Shown here: positions 12,601 to 27,600 of the stretch, in pieces
How the letters are laid out: every line of letters begins with the position of its first letter
How positions within the stretch are numbered: the stretch's first letter is position 1
NCBI GenBank assembly: GCA_022818135.1
Contig: JAFMSR010000017.1
Location: 17,445,905-17,509,904, forward strand
Origin: Saxidomus purpurata
Taxonomy: Eukaryota > Mollusca > Bivalvia > Venerida > Veneridae
DNA: 64,000 nt
Reading direction: 5' to 3'
Made by a program: the position numbers and the translations under genes
Notes under the pieces: model-generated
What the model was told of the DNA's origin: nothing
What the model saw: only the letters and a program-made list of their open reading frames with translations
Databases searched by the model: none

Positions 12601-15600
12601 ATCACTGTGCCTTTTTACCAATTCTTCGCATTTGTCCTTATTAGGGAATATTGAACTTCCGTCCAGATTCTTGGAAGCCAGTTGTTAAATCATAGGCGTT
12701 TACTTTTTGTACTGAAAATCTCTTTAAACTAGAGGGTTATGATAGCTCTATAACCTAAATTGGCCCATGTTTAAGTAAAAAAACTGGCTGAGAAATAGAA
12801 ATGGACTTAAACTAGGAGAACATCATGAGAATTGCAAGATGTTACAATAAGTCTCACAAACTCAGCCAAAAAAATAACTTATAGACACATGTGTTTCTGC
12901 TGGAATACCGTCTTAATAATAAGGACAAAGTGCAAAAACTTGGTATGCTTGTACAAAACCCTATCCTTACAAGATCTGTTGCCAGTATATGTACGATGAT
13001 TACTTCCAACACAGGTGTTTAGAGAGCTGTATTGTGCTAATAGATCTAACAATAAAGTAATTGATATAACAGTAATGTAATTATATAATACTTGATACCA
13101 GAGACTGACTGTTAGAAAACCATCATTTTACATTTATGAAATAATATCCCTTCCAGCGGAGTTCAGTGTCAGATAAACAACGATTTTGAGTTCCAACAAA
13201 CAGTAATTAACCTTGAAGGCCGCATTAGAACTATAAAGAGTTGTTTATTAGACAATAACACTGCTGAAAAGGACCAGATATAGACAAACATTACAAAAGA
13301 GCGTTATTTTCTTCGCAGATATTTATTTCTAATGTCATGCCGCACAATATGACATCATTTTGCAGCATATCGGCCCCACGTTGTTTTTCTACTCTTTATA
13401 TAGAGACAAAATTGTGAGTCATGTTAGAATTGTATATTTGTCTACGTTTCAAATAAATTCGTTAATCCTCAAGTTGGTTTTCATGATACAGTCTAGCTCA
13501 TCTACACATCGAGGGTTGACCACAAAACTGTAGTAAGTCCTTCTTTGTTTCATAGAAGTTACGACAGTTTTGCGGTCAACTCTCGACATTTAAATTCTTG
13601 TAAACTTCATATCATACTGATTCATACTGAATCACATATTAAATTCATAAAAACCCATTACCACTTGGACGTCACATTTATTTTAAGCACTTGTGTTACC
13701 AAGATAAATGTCCAATTGGCACATCTGACATTAAGGTTTATGGAAACGATTTCAAATGTTGCTTACTAAATTGATACGTGTTATAAATATTGGATACGAT
13801 TTTTTCAATGATGATGCAAAAATGTAAGATACGTTTAAAAATAAAAAAGCCACATGTCAACATAGTTTTAGAGTAAAGAGAACATAGTATCATTATTCTT
13901 ACTGAAAATTCATTGTTCTATAAAAAAACTTCAAAATGATCATTGGCGTAACCATAACCTTGTGTATAAAACAACAATATTTATTAAAGTCAACACTGAT
14001 ATAAAGGTGCATTATTATAGTCAGTAATTTCACTGCAAATTTGGCAAAAGGACAAATAGGTAATGATAAAATCAAGAATTTACCTGAATTCGTGTACCCC
14101 TCACTGGTCATACTATCCATTACTTCTTTTGATTTAGATCTGCAAGATAGATTCATAGATTAAACAAATTAACTTTATTATTGTAATACAACAGATTTTA
14201 CCACAAGCATCCAACAACCTTTTAAGCTCATTGTGAGTATATCAATATACAATAATGCGTATCTGAAAATTTCAACATTCCTTTAACTTACATGAATATA
14301 AATTAGCACAATGTATGACATATTCAAATTCAATCTAAAACATTTTACATCACGTTATAGATAAAAATCCGTAAAAGTGCAAGAAGGCCACGTCCAATAC
14401 AAAGTGATGAACTTCAACAGAGAGCCAGAGCAGGTAAAAGCTGAAAGGTAAGCTGCACATGCATTCATACTATAACAGTGTAACACAGTTTTCCCCAACC
14501 ATGTGTCAGATGAGGAGGCAGCTGCAATAGATGCCATGTGCATTGATAGTCTGATTTCCTATCCAGTGTATCTTCAACTTGATAACTCAGAAAAATTATA
14601 TGTCATCTTGGTTCTCTTGTTAATATCTAGTTTGATTATTGCTCTGCAAGCCTTCATTCATATTACTGCAGTCAGTTAACCATATTTTGCATTTTCTATA
14701 TTACTTGTTTGGTGTGATGGAAAAGAATCAATTTCAAAGGAATGTTTTCACTGAACACAGTCATATATCCCTATTTTTGGCCCTTTATACAATGTACTTA
14801 AAGGATAGAGAAAACAAACTCTATTTGTTAGTTGAAATGTTAGATCAATAACTAAACATTTAGTTCTTTTTTTCCTTGAAATATGTTTTTACAATTCAAA
14901 TTTTCCCTGTTGCAATAAAAGAGAAGACTTTTTAAACAATGCCATTTTTGCTCAGTCATTTCTCATGGACTGTCAAAGCTTTGAAGAAAATGTTCTGCAT
15001 TTGTCATTAAAGACAAATTTAAAGTAATTAGGAGTTTAAATTTCTAGTAAACTGCATTTCTAATATTGTCTGCTGATGCATTTACGAAAGTACCAACAAG
15101 AAGATACACTGAAACACCATAGATTAACCCAAAGTGGAGAAATACCCAACAAGGAAAGAAAGCCTCCACAAAGATATTACCCTTCACTTACCCTTTAACC
15201 ATGCTGCTATCTTCATTTTCTCTTTAATTTTCTCTCTACGCTCAGCACTTAATCTATATTTTATTAGTATTTACACATATTACGGTATTTGTCTAATTTC
15301 CAAGTCTTATATCTTGAGAGTCCATGTCATATAACATATGATGTTTTGTGTTTAACCTCCATCTATTAAAAAATCACCATTGCCATATCCTAATTTATTT
15401 TAGTTTAGAATCCTTTATTCAGCTCAATTCTAAAACAAAAATTTGCTTAATTTATATTTAAGAAATAACCACTGGCTTGGAATGCTTTATTGAAAATTTG
15501 TACATTCTCTAGAGGTCAAGTGCCAGGTGGATTAATTCATGAAGGCAAATGAACAATGCTGAACCTTATCATAGTTCTTAACCAGACACATTTTTGCAAG

Positions 15601-18600
15601 AGAATTCAAAATAAAAAGACTTGAACGAAAATGAACTCTCAGAAATATCTCAACAGTTGTATGCAAGTACGTGTTACTTCTCAAAAAAATTGTCATATGT
15701 GGCTAATATTTCTTTTATTTTTGTTATATGAACAGACTTACAAGCGTATTATGTCATTTCTGTAAGATAATTCAATGCTTATTATAATTCATGAGCAAAA
15801 TGACATGCTCCCTGGACTAGTTTGATGTACCTTTACTGCATCAAGATCATGAACAGGTAACATTCAGGTAAAACCATTCTCTTATGCCTATTCAGACTTA
15901 GCAACCGTATTAATATTATAAATTATTCATAAAAACATGCTAAAGGACTTCAATTGACTTCTTCATAGCTGAACATATAAACTACATGTAAAGTTTCAAA
16001 ATTCAACTTCTAAGCAGGATTTCTAAATGAAGATTTCAAGTTACTTCTAAGCACTTTCTACATGAAAGTTACAAATCAGGATCAAGAGATAAAGTATAAG
16101 TCTAATTATTTATCCCATATCCCCAGGTCTTATATTTCCCCTATCTAAATCTTCCCAACAATCATCCAAGGTGCTTGCCAAAAGCAACAATTACCAAGTC
16201 AAGATGAACATTTTCATTTAAGACCAGAGCCCACGAGACTGTCTAACTATTTCACTACCAAATGCTGTAGCATAAAATCTGAAATTAGTAAGCAAAATGG
16301 AAATCTCTGAACTGTTAACAAATGTCAGAAATGTGTGTCCTTAAATCAAAACTATACCTCTTCTTCTTCTTTTTCTTCTTCTTCTCTGGTGACCTTGCCT
16401 CGTCATCAGCGCCGGAGTCCATTGGCTTCAGATGACTGGCAGGAGGAGCATCTGGCTCAGAAAACCCTCCTGAAATATAGCATTGAGTTGTACTGAAGGA
16501 AAACCAACGTCTAATGTACTGCAAACACTTAGAATCCTGAACAGTATGATCTTGGTAAGTACTACATTTGCATGATACTTCTTGTTAAAGCAATCATTTA
16601 CCATTGTAAGACATTCTAATTTTATGATTACTTTCTAAAATTGCATTGGTGACTTCACAGTTTCATTTGTTCTTAACTAACCTACACTTAACCTTTGACA
16701 TCAGGAGAGTAGATTTCAAAAGTTAGTTCTTAAATCAGTTTTTGTTGTGTTGTCTTTAGTATTTACACTGATTATATCCTTGGAGATGTATGCATTCTTT
16801 TTTATATATCTATACATACGCTGTTATTACCCCCGTTCCAACATTGGTCATTTTAACAGGCGGACAGTTTACTCAACAATCATGCCTGGGTAGAACCAGT
16901 ACTAAACTATAATGATCCCCTATAAGAAACTGCCAACTTTCTCACATAAAGAGACATGGCTGGTAGCAAGATACAAACCCATGGCCCTCAATCTATGATA
17001 GATAACAGTGATGTCAAATCAGGGAGTCTTAACCACTAGACCACAGAGGCGGTTTTATATCTATACCCTGACCTTTCCTCTCGTTGGCGTCATAGCCCCT
17101 AGCACCATCCAGCTCCTTCTCGTAGGAGAAAGCCTGACGTTGGCGGGAGTCAGAGTCGACCTTGATGGCGGAATCCTCACTGGCAATGCTGGCAGTCTTC
17201 TTTGCAGACAGTGTGCTGTGTCTGAGGTTGTCTTTGTATAGCTGATCTTTGCTGAAATATATATTACTGTTGTTTTACTTGTCTGTAACCTCCAGTAAGC
17301 ACATGTGTAATTATTTCCATTCTAACTGGGTACCAGGGTAGATGAAACCAGACTGGGTATATATTTCCTCCCAAAATAGACTTTTTTTCAAACATACTAG
17401 CTATAAATTTCCCCTAAACACAGACTGGGTATATCCTCTCAAAACAGACTGGGTATATATTTCATCTAAAAACAGACTTGGTATATCATCTAAAAACATA
17501 CTGGCTATAAATTTTCTTCCAAAACAGACTGTGTATAATGTATTTATTGTGTCTAAAAACAGACTGAGCAGACAATTTGTCTAATCATTGCACATTGTAT
17601 ACAAAAGACAATTTTTCATTCAATACATAAAGTAATTTATATCCGGACAAGAGAAATACATTATTTTACATTGTATACAAACTTAAATGCACATAATTAA
17701 TACATTGAAAATAGTAATTTTATTAGTACATGTATACTTTAATTATTCAAATGAAAAGAATTTAATATTTGGCTTGTTAGCATGAATATATAGATCATGT
17801 AGATTTTGCCATATATATTTGCTAAAATTTAATGTGTAATGTTCGGTGTCCAAAAATAAGGCAGAGACTGGACATGCAAGCACCCCAATCAGTCTCACAC
17901 CTCAGTAACAGACAATCTTATCTTACTTCAGACCCTGAAGCCAGGAAACATTTACTTCACTCAACGAGCAGACACAGAATTTGGGGGTTGACCACAAAAC
18001 TGTCAGAAGTCCTCCTTTATTTCATATAAGTTACAACAGTTTTGCAGTCAACCCTTGAGATATCACATAAAAAAGACCAATATACAGAAGATATTGGTTA
18101 CCACTAGCCTATCAGACGCAGAGACATGGGGATTTTATTACTCACTCCCATAGACCAGGACCTGGTTGTTCGAAATTTCAACCAGTGGTTAAGTTAACCG
18201 TCGATTAACTTTTGATTGAAAACTTTATTCGATCTTTATGGCCTACACTAGAGGAGTATTTTAATCTTGCTCTAAGGAGGTTTTAGTCCTCATTCTGTTT
18301 AATGCAAACAAAACTGTTTTGGTCGGTCTTCAAACTGTAGAATTATAACACTTAAATTGAACTGACTGTTAACTTGATAGTCGATAAAATTTTCGAACAA
18401 CTAGGTCCTGGTTGCAAATGAAAATATTAGTACATAAGACATAAATTCACATAATCATTCATACCTTTAGAAATCAAAAAGACGGAAAATATCTAACTTA
18501 CAATCACAGGATGTAAAAGTGTATTACAGGCATCTCCCATTAAAGTGTGCTAAACCTACAGATAGCAATTTCTAATTTTCACCTCTCCTATTTGTTTTTG

Positions 18601-21600
18601 TCATACAAAAAACCCCTGTGATATCTAATACATCAACTTGCAACTTTAAAGCACAATTTTCAGTCTAACAGTCACCCATGTTACAAAAAAAGTAATTACA
18701 ACAATTAAAAGAATTTAAGTTACTTTCATCATGCAACAAATTTCACTACCAATACAACATCGTTTTTTCTACAACAGTTTTACTGCATCTATGCAAGGAA
18801 CTAAATCTCTCAAAATATATGTCTTTTGGTCAAGGTCATTGTTACATGCAAAATAAATCTCATGTTAGAAATCACACACACAATGCTTACCGAACAGGGG
18901 GCCTCTCAGCAACTGCCTCACTATAAACATATTAATCTTTAATTCATTACAAGGTTGAATTCAATTCTTGCTTTTAAAATCATCAGGTTCATGGTAATTT
19001 TTTTTTGGTGTCAAAATGCTACATTTTCCATCTACGTAATGCACCTAGTTGCTACCTGCTCATACATCAATATATATGACATATCCAAATTACCCCTGTG
19101 GTTGGGGGTTAGTGCAAAGGTGCCAGAATTGCAACCACCATAGGTGATGCCCTGCGTATATCATAAATGGTAACTAACTAGGCTTGGTGAACTGAGGTCC
19201 CTGCAGACATAGTTTTAACACTTAATGATGTTCATGCATATCATATTTTTGATACAAAGATTCTAATATGTGCTAATTTATTAAATGACATTGGATTTCA
19301 ATGTGCCATGAAACACCATTTACTCATTCATACCTGCCTGCAATAGGCATGGACCCTGGATTAGACATTTCTTGCAACACTCTTTAAATAAAGGCAACCA
19401 ATTGGTAAAACATATGCCAAGTGCTTCTATATGCCACCTTGCTTCATAAGTATAATGTAAGTTCCAAAATGCAATCTATTACAGAAGCCATGTTAAAATG
19501 TAAAGGCATCAAAATCACAGAGCAGATATAGAGTGACACTGACTTAGTCAAACCTGTACATTTGTACCAAACAACTGTGAATGTTTTGTCCCATCTTTCC
19601 TTTACTACCCTCTTGTATAATGTTTATGTAAAGCATTTAACAAAGACCAGTTTTTCAATTTCTAACATTTTATCCTGGAATATTTATTTTGGAGAGAATA
19701 AAAAACAATGACATTATCTCTCAGAAATCATGAAATTCTGATATTTTTATGATTTTTTTCCCCATCACTCTTATTAGAAAGTCCTCCCAATGACGGATGG
19801 TCCAAAAGTTCCTGTCTTAATAAACCGCTGTGGATTCCATTTCAAGACACTAATGAAAACAACTATTTTCGAGCAAAATGTTTACAACTTTTACCTAATT
19901 TTCAATGAAAGAAAACACTGCTGAATTAAAACAGGTATCAACTGACTAGAATCTTCTTCATACTTCTAAAAATAGCTCAACCACTCAGTGCGGCCCAGAA
20001 CAACTGCAATCACCATAAAGACGGTGCAAGCTGATGACCATTCTACATCCCATCTTACACACAAAAGCAAACATATTTTGTACAACCCTCATTTCTCTTA
20101 CAGTCACATTCTCAGTGCAAAATGCAAACTTTAATGTCACCAAGATTCCCCGGCGATACAATTAAATGTAATATCTTACCCACTAGGAGAGTCCTCCAGG
20201 TCACTATAAGTTGTAACAATTCCACTAAATAACACAAATGTTAAATTGTTTTTTTTTATTATTTATAGTCCAGACTGACCCCAAGATTTGTCCTAAGGTT
20301 ATACTGGCAAGACCCTTCAAGTTGACAGATGCAGGTTGAAGAGACAGATACAGATATATAAGGGAACCCGGGTAACAGACCTTAGCTCTGTTACGAATAG
20401 ACCCCTTGATTCTTTTACGTGCCCGGTTTATATAGCACAAATACACATGAGACTACCTATGGGTTTCTAACCAGTTCATCTCTAGGAGGCTGGGAGATAC
20501 TGAAAGTGTTTCTGAAATTTCAAGATCCAAGTACATGTTATGATGTACATGTATATAACTACTTACTACTGTACTACTGCAAATTATGAATGAAAAATGT
20601 GAGTATTTTTAGTTGCTGCCCATCTATTCTCTAGCTCTGAAGGGATATACAAATATATGCTGACTCAGCAGGGAGAGATTTTTTAAAAGGAAAATGTGGA
20701 AATATGTTGTATGTATGTTAGCAATGTAAAGTAAGATTGCCTTATAGACCAGCTCAGGCCACGAAAGACTTCTAGCCACTACAGCTGAAGCTTGATTCGT
20801 ATGAATCAATATTGGATTTTACCCGGTCCTCCCTGAAATCATATCCACAACATACACCACAAAACAAAACAGAACTTGTAAATGTGGGATGAATTTACAA
20901 TGTCTATCAATGTTAAGGATTATCCTTTACATTTCTGGAATACTAGAAGGCATGCCCATCCTTAACTTAGAATGGTTCTAACCCTTCTATCAGAAATGAC
21001 AGACAAAACTAAGTACACTTTACACAGACAGCATGGATGGGCGGGTTAACACTGATCTAGAGGTTTAGGTGTCTGCCGCTCATCCCGGAGGTTGGGGGTT
21101 CGAGCCCCACCAAGGCCATGGCCGTACTTCTTCATATGACACCAGTACTGGTTTTTCCAGGAAGCGGACTCGAGAGTGACTCGATAAGCTCAAAGCTTTC
21201 TTTACAATCGAGCTAAAATAAATTAGTATAAACTATAAACTAACCCTGATCTCTACTGGTCACAAGGTCAAATATCTGCCTCCAGCAGGGAATACTTTAG
21301 CCCAGACCATTATCAATTTCTAAAATGGCCTTGTCCATCTTAAAAAAGTTTCTAAAAGATTTTTCATGAACTTGAAGCATTTAAAACTAATATGTCCCTT
21401 AATTACCAAAATGAACTTGTCCGTCTTTAATTTGGTCAGAGCCATTATTTATTCAAGGGGTAAGTAACTTGCATTTTTACTGCCGACCTGAGAAACAGAA
21501 AAATGCTTTTGAGAAAAAAGATAAAAAAGAACAATTTTTTTCTCGGCAAAATAGGCAAAACAAAACAAATTTAATAAAAAAAATTTAATTAAAAAAAACC

Positions 21601-24600
21601 TGCCGACTGACCTTAAATGTTTGGACCATCACACATATTTTTTTTGTTTGGTCTAATCATGATTTGAACTTGTCACAGTGACTGGATCAATTTGCAAGCC
21701 AGCAAGGTGAAAGTTAATAGTAATAAAAAATCTTTAGGAATTTTTCATCTCTACGCAAGGAGAAAAGAATGCTATTTCAAAGCTAACACTGTACTACCAG
21801 ATGCTAAATATAACGGGAATGAGAAACGAAAGAAAAATAACATCCACATACCGTTTTGGTTTCTGCTTGTTTTCGCTGTAAAAAAATACTGTTATTAATA
21901 ACATGCATAAAATCAGTGAAAGAATCAGCGTTTAAGCTATCTTTCTCTGAAAAGATGTTTTCTAGAATATTAATATATAAACTAAACTTCGAAGCACTTA
22001 CAACATCCATTTTCTAGCATTAAAAGAAAACAGACTAAATTCTGTCGCACATTTTTTTTACTTTATATTTAATTTAGTAGAAAGCATGTTAATTTTATAA
22101 TAAGTGAGCGATTTATAATATGTAAAGAGAGTTTCCAAACAGTGAAATAAAACCCAACAGGAAGTGGATGCTCCAAACTCAGGGTTGGTAAAAGGTGTGC
22201 TAAAGTGTCAAACCAAGCATACATGTACAAAAGCTGGGAGGATGGCTGAAGGATGATGCAGGCAGAAAACCATCTGTATCTACCCTGCTTTCACAAAGAC
22301 CTTTACCAACTGAAGAATGCAAAACCTTTACAGGTAGCTAGATCAGAAAAGTAGAATAAAATATCATAACTCTTGTATAAAAATTTACATGAAAAAAATT
22401 AATACGAATATTTTCAAGTGTAAAACTCTTATATCAATCTTGAAATAGTGCAGATACACTGGTTTTCTCGGCATATTTATTTTCAGTGGGAGAGGAAGGC
22501 TTACTTTTGTCCGCTGATACCACCTGGTGGCTTAGGTTCTCTGGTGTCAACAGTATAAACTGGCGACTCCTTTGCCGACTTTTTCTTCTTCCTCTGCTCA
22601 ATTATTTTTTGGCGCCTCAGCGATTCCTCTCTTCTTTTGCTAAAATCAAATTTTTTTAAACAACTGAATAAGCAGATTTCACCACAGGTCTGTCATTATA
22701 ATGTTACTTAACTGCATACATATTTCAGACATTCTTTCATACCCTGTAACATGTTAAAGTCTGATAGGCATAAGGCTGCTAAAGGGTAATAGGAAAACTT
22801 TAAGGACAATGAGCTATTAAACTGACGAGTTACTCGAAAGGCAAGGTTTTACGGTGATAAATATGTAAATGACAAATTTAATATTTTCAATGTACTTCTG
22901 CAGAACAGAAATTCATAGTTTCAATTCCCATCATAGGTGTGGCTTGCTAATGCATTGATGTAGGAAAATTTGAGCTTCCATGGCACTTTCTGTAGAATAA
23001 ATTCACATCACTTATTAGTCCTTAGAATCTTAGTACCATTACTAGATATCATAATACTTTAAACCCTTACCCGCCTGGAAAGGGAGATATTCCCATTACA
23101 GATCTATTACCCTCCTTGAAAGGGAGATATTCCCATTACAGATCTATCACCCTCCTTGAAAAGGAGATATTCCCATTACAGATCTATTACCCTCCTTGAA
23201 AGGGAGATATTCCCATTACAGATCTATCACCCTCCTTGAAAGGGAGATATTCCCATTACAGATCTATTACCCTCCCTGAAAGGGAGATATTCCAATTACA
23301 GATTTTATGACCCTCCTAGAAAGGGTGATATTCCTGTTACATATCATTCTATTATTCTCCTGGAAAGGGGGAACTATTCCTATAAAAGATCTATTACCCT
23401 CCTGGAAAAGTAGATATTCCCATTACAGATCTATTAACCTCCTGGAAAGGGTGATATTCCTAGTACAGATCAATTACCCTCCTAGAAAGAAAGATATTCC
23501 AATCATATATCTATTACCCTCCTAGAAAGGTAGATAGTCCCTTTACAGATCTATTCTCCTCTTGGAAAGGGTGATATTCCCATTACAGCCAGTGTAGATT
23601 ATGATCAGCCTGCACATCTATTCAATTAGATCATGATCTTCACTAGTTCATTTTTGAAATCTAGGGGAGTAAGGGTTTTTAAATACTTTGAGGTATTGAA
23701 ACAAAATTACTACTTAAAAGTCTTTACATATGCAAATTGGTTTTTTTTTTCACAATTTTCCAATTATCTATTTATTCTATATAAATTTTGAATATGCGAG
23801 CAAGCTTGATTTTATATATAATCATTGTTCGTTATTGCAGCGATGTGCCTCATTCACAAAATTAGCGAAAAATAAAAACGTTGGGAAAAAGTGACATTTT
23901 CAGTGTTTACAAGATTCTTACTTCCAGAAGTTGAGGATGACAGTCAGAATCACAAGCCCAAGAATGACGGCACAAGCTATAGGAATAATGATCTGGTTTA
24001 GCTTGGTGGGAGGGGGAATTCCGAAGAATTCATCGTCGATGTAGGTGATCCAGTATCCTGTGTCACTGTGAATGTCTTCTCTGGCTTCCTCAATGATCAC
24101 TGAAGCAGACAGTATTTTTGTGACTATCTAATAAAAGCAATGTGTCCATATACATGTACATGTACATACAGTAATTCTACTCATTCTGATAAAAAATCAA
24201 CACTTTTTTGAAAGCCCTTTTCTGAAACCATAGCAATGGTAGTGTTAAGTGTCAGTCAAATCGGACTAACAGACTTGCAACAGATGTTTTTTTCTTCAAT
24301 CTGTTGGTGTCCATTCGCATATGTTTATCGTCTGTTTCTTATACGGTCTTTGCGGTCTTTGTCTGGTGATATCCATTTGTGTCTGTTATATCCGTTGGCA
24401 AGTTTTGAGCATGTTCAAAACTTTCCAACAGATAAAATGGATAAAAGTTATATGGTAGTCATCTGTTTTATTCGAAACTTGTGCATTCCTTATACATTTT
24501 GTACGGAATGAGTATGTTATGTGTCCTGTATTTGTCCGGTTTATATCTGTTGATGTCTGGTGACCCAATGTCGCCACCGGACTACTAACAGACTTGAAAC

Positions 24601-27600
24601 AGATGCACCGTATGTACACCGTATGTACCCACTGTGGCAGTCGCGTGACCGGTGCAAATACGGTCTTGTCAGTTTCTCGTATGTTACATATGCGTTTTCT
24701 CCGGTACATGTCTGTTAGTTGTAAGGTTATATCAGTTCCTCATATGTTCATCTTAAGGTGATGTCCGTTAATTATACGGTGATGTCTGTTAACAGTCTGT
24801 TATTCGTCAGGTCATTGTACATTTCATGCGCTCGTTACATCGATCGCAAGGTCGAAGAGAAGCGGCGGGAACAAATTTACCAATGGACACCAACGGATAA
24901 GACTGATTTTGCATTTTTTTATCCATTGCACGTCTGTTAGTCCGGTGTGACTGAATCATTACATACAGACAAACCTCTCTAAAATTGCAGAATTTTTATT
25001 AAAATCTGCCATTTTAACAGGAAATAAACCATTTTAGAGGCACCTTTTAACTGGTGTCAAATTGCATATCTTCAAAAGCATAGGTATAAGTTACCTTAAA
25101 ATTCAAGCTATACATTCCAGTCATCATTGGTAAAATCAGCGTTACAAAATACGATGCAGTACCGTAAACCATTTATCTATGTAAAATTGTAGTTGTACAA
25201 TTAATGGATGGATAGTTAATTATTACAAAAGTTCTCTCTGTTGATTATTTGTAGAAAGTGCCCCTTAAAAATAGAAGTTAAAACAGCTGGTTAAAGTTTC
25301 GGACAACTGGGTCCTTGATGAAGCCTCTATTTGGGCAGCTGTATTCTGGAGGGATCGTCTAACTAGGCTTACTCTGCAGTGGAGACTTGCCCATCACACA
25401 GTTGGTATTGCCGTTCGAGGTTAAATCATATGGAAAGTCAAGAGAAATCTTCAAAAGTAAGTCTTTTAAGTCGTTCTGGGGATACCCAGTTGAAATCACA
25501 ACCATTGTTTCCTTAAACCTGGAAATAAAGCAGTGCATATTTTCTGATTGTGTTACCTTCACCAAAAGCAAACTTCTTCCAAAAGCATCAAGTAAGTTCT
25601 ATAAGCCTTACATTATTAAGTAGATATTTATAATAAAAAGATAATTTATTAATACTACTTAATATACCGTATACCCCGTTTAAAGTGTCCTAAGTGACAA
25701 ATGCTCCCAAAGTGTTGTCTCACAGTATGTGACCTTGACCTTCAAGTTGTGGACCTGGTACTTGCGCACACCACTTTATATCTCCATGTGCTGAACATTT
25801 TTTCCAAATCATATTAAAATCAATAAGTGTATAACATAGTTACAATCTGGATATGAAAGTGTGCATGGATTCTAAAACCTCTGACCTTTAAGTGTGACCT
25901 TGATCTTCAAGGTAAGGACATGGGACTTGCATGTGATATATCATCTGCATGTGTTCAACAATTGTGCCAAGTAATTTTAAAATCTTTCTATGCATGATAG
26001 AGTTACCATGTATACATGATTCCATGACCTTTAAATTCTAAGTGTGACCTTGACCTTTGAGGTAGGGTCATGGCTTTTGCACATGACACATCATCTCTTT
26101 ATGTGCTGAATATCTGTGCCAAGATATTTTAAAATCCTTCAATGCATGACAGAGTTACAGTCCAGACACAAATGTGTGCATATATACAGGATTCCATTAC
26201 TTTTAAACTATAGTAGGGACATGTGCACTAACACAGGAGGCTGAACATTTAAATATAATTTTAAAACCCTTCATGCAGACAAAGTTAAGCCCGGACGCAA
26301 AGGTGCATAAAATTAGGATTGATACCTTTAAACCTTAAGACACCTTTGAGAGGAAGTTGGTCGCACGCCACACGTGTCTATGTGCGAAATTTGCCATATA
26401 ATTTGAAAATCCCATTATGCATGTACAAAGTTATTTTTCTATGCAATATTGGAAGACAGTAAAACACAGACCTGGGTGGGTCATAATAAGTCGAGTGACA
26501 GGAAAATTATCAATGGCACAGATGCTGACAAACTTTTCTCGTATTATATACACCTTCTGGGACAAAGATTCTGAGAATGCAAAATATAATAAAAATATAA
26601 GAATGAAAATTTAACTGATGCCTTAAGTAAAACGGGCCATAATTCAAATAAATCCTTACAGAGTTACCTTGCCTAAGTTTGGATATGATGGTAAACAAGT
26701 TTTCCCACCTTCAAAGTGATATCTCAAACAATTAAGTCAAAAAGTGGACTGGTATGGAAAACTTGACCAAGATTCTAAGTTGAAAAAGTGCCTTAATTTT
26801 TTTTTAAATCCTTGACAGAGTTACTTATCTTGCCTGCAGATGGGGGTAATGATGCAAACAAGTATTTCAACTTTTAAAGCAATATGTAAGGGTTTGTCGG
26901 GAAGTGCATTTTATCCCTATTCAATGTATTTTTAAGTAAACAAGAGCTTCCCTTCCAAGTGACGAATGACCCGAAAGGTTACAGTCCTTAGGAGCACAAT
27001 AAATGTGCTATGTAATTTTAAAATCCTTCAATGAAAGTAATCATGCATACAGTATTCCTTACTTTAAACTCTTAAGTGTGACCTTGACCTTTGAGGTAGG
27101 GACTTGGGTCTTGCACGCCACACGTCGGCTTGATGTGCTGAACATTTGTGCACAGTATAATTTGAAAATCCCTTTAAAGCATGACAAAGTTATAGTTCTG
27201 ACACAAATGTATGAAAATATTCAGGATCCATGCCTATACACACTAAGGACCGACCTTTGGTAGGGTGTGGGTCATAATAAAAAGTCGTCTTGAGTGCTAG
27301 ACATTTGTGCCAAGTTATTTAAAATGCCTAAGGCAGCAGATGCTGACAGACCTTTGTATCTTATAAGGAACATACCAACTTAAGTAGCCTTGAGGACAAA
27401 GGACGTTCTTGCAGGACGTGCAGAATATAATAGATAATATATGCAAGATATGTTAAAATCCTTCAACTGACAAAGTTACAGTCCAACGAAAGGGCCATAT
27501 ATTCTTAAATGGAGGAATCCTTGCCTTCAAACTAGAGTATACCTTGACCTTTGACTATGGGGTTTTCACGGACACGTCGTCATGATGTGCTAAACAAGTG

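Noticed and set aside
14355..14543. Minus-strand 62-aa ORF MHMASIAAASSSDTWLG...
   Set aside because: Lies between exons 12 and 13 of the membrane-protein gene, which already join in phase. After its CAG acceptor the incoming phase meets a stop.
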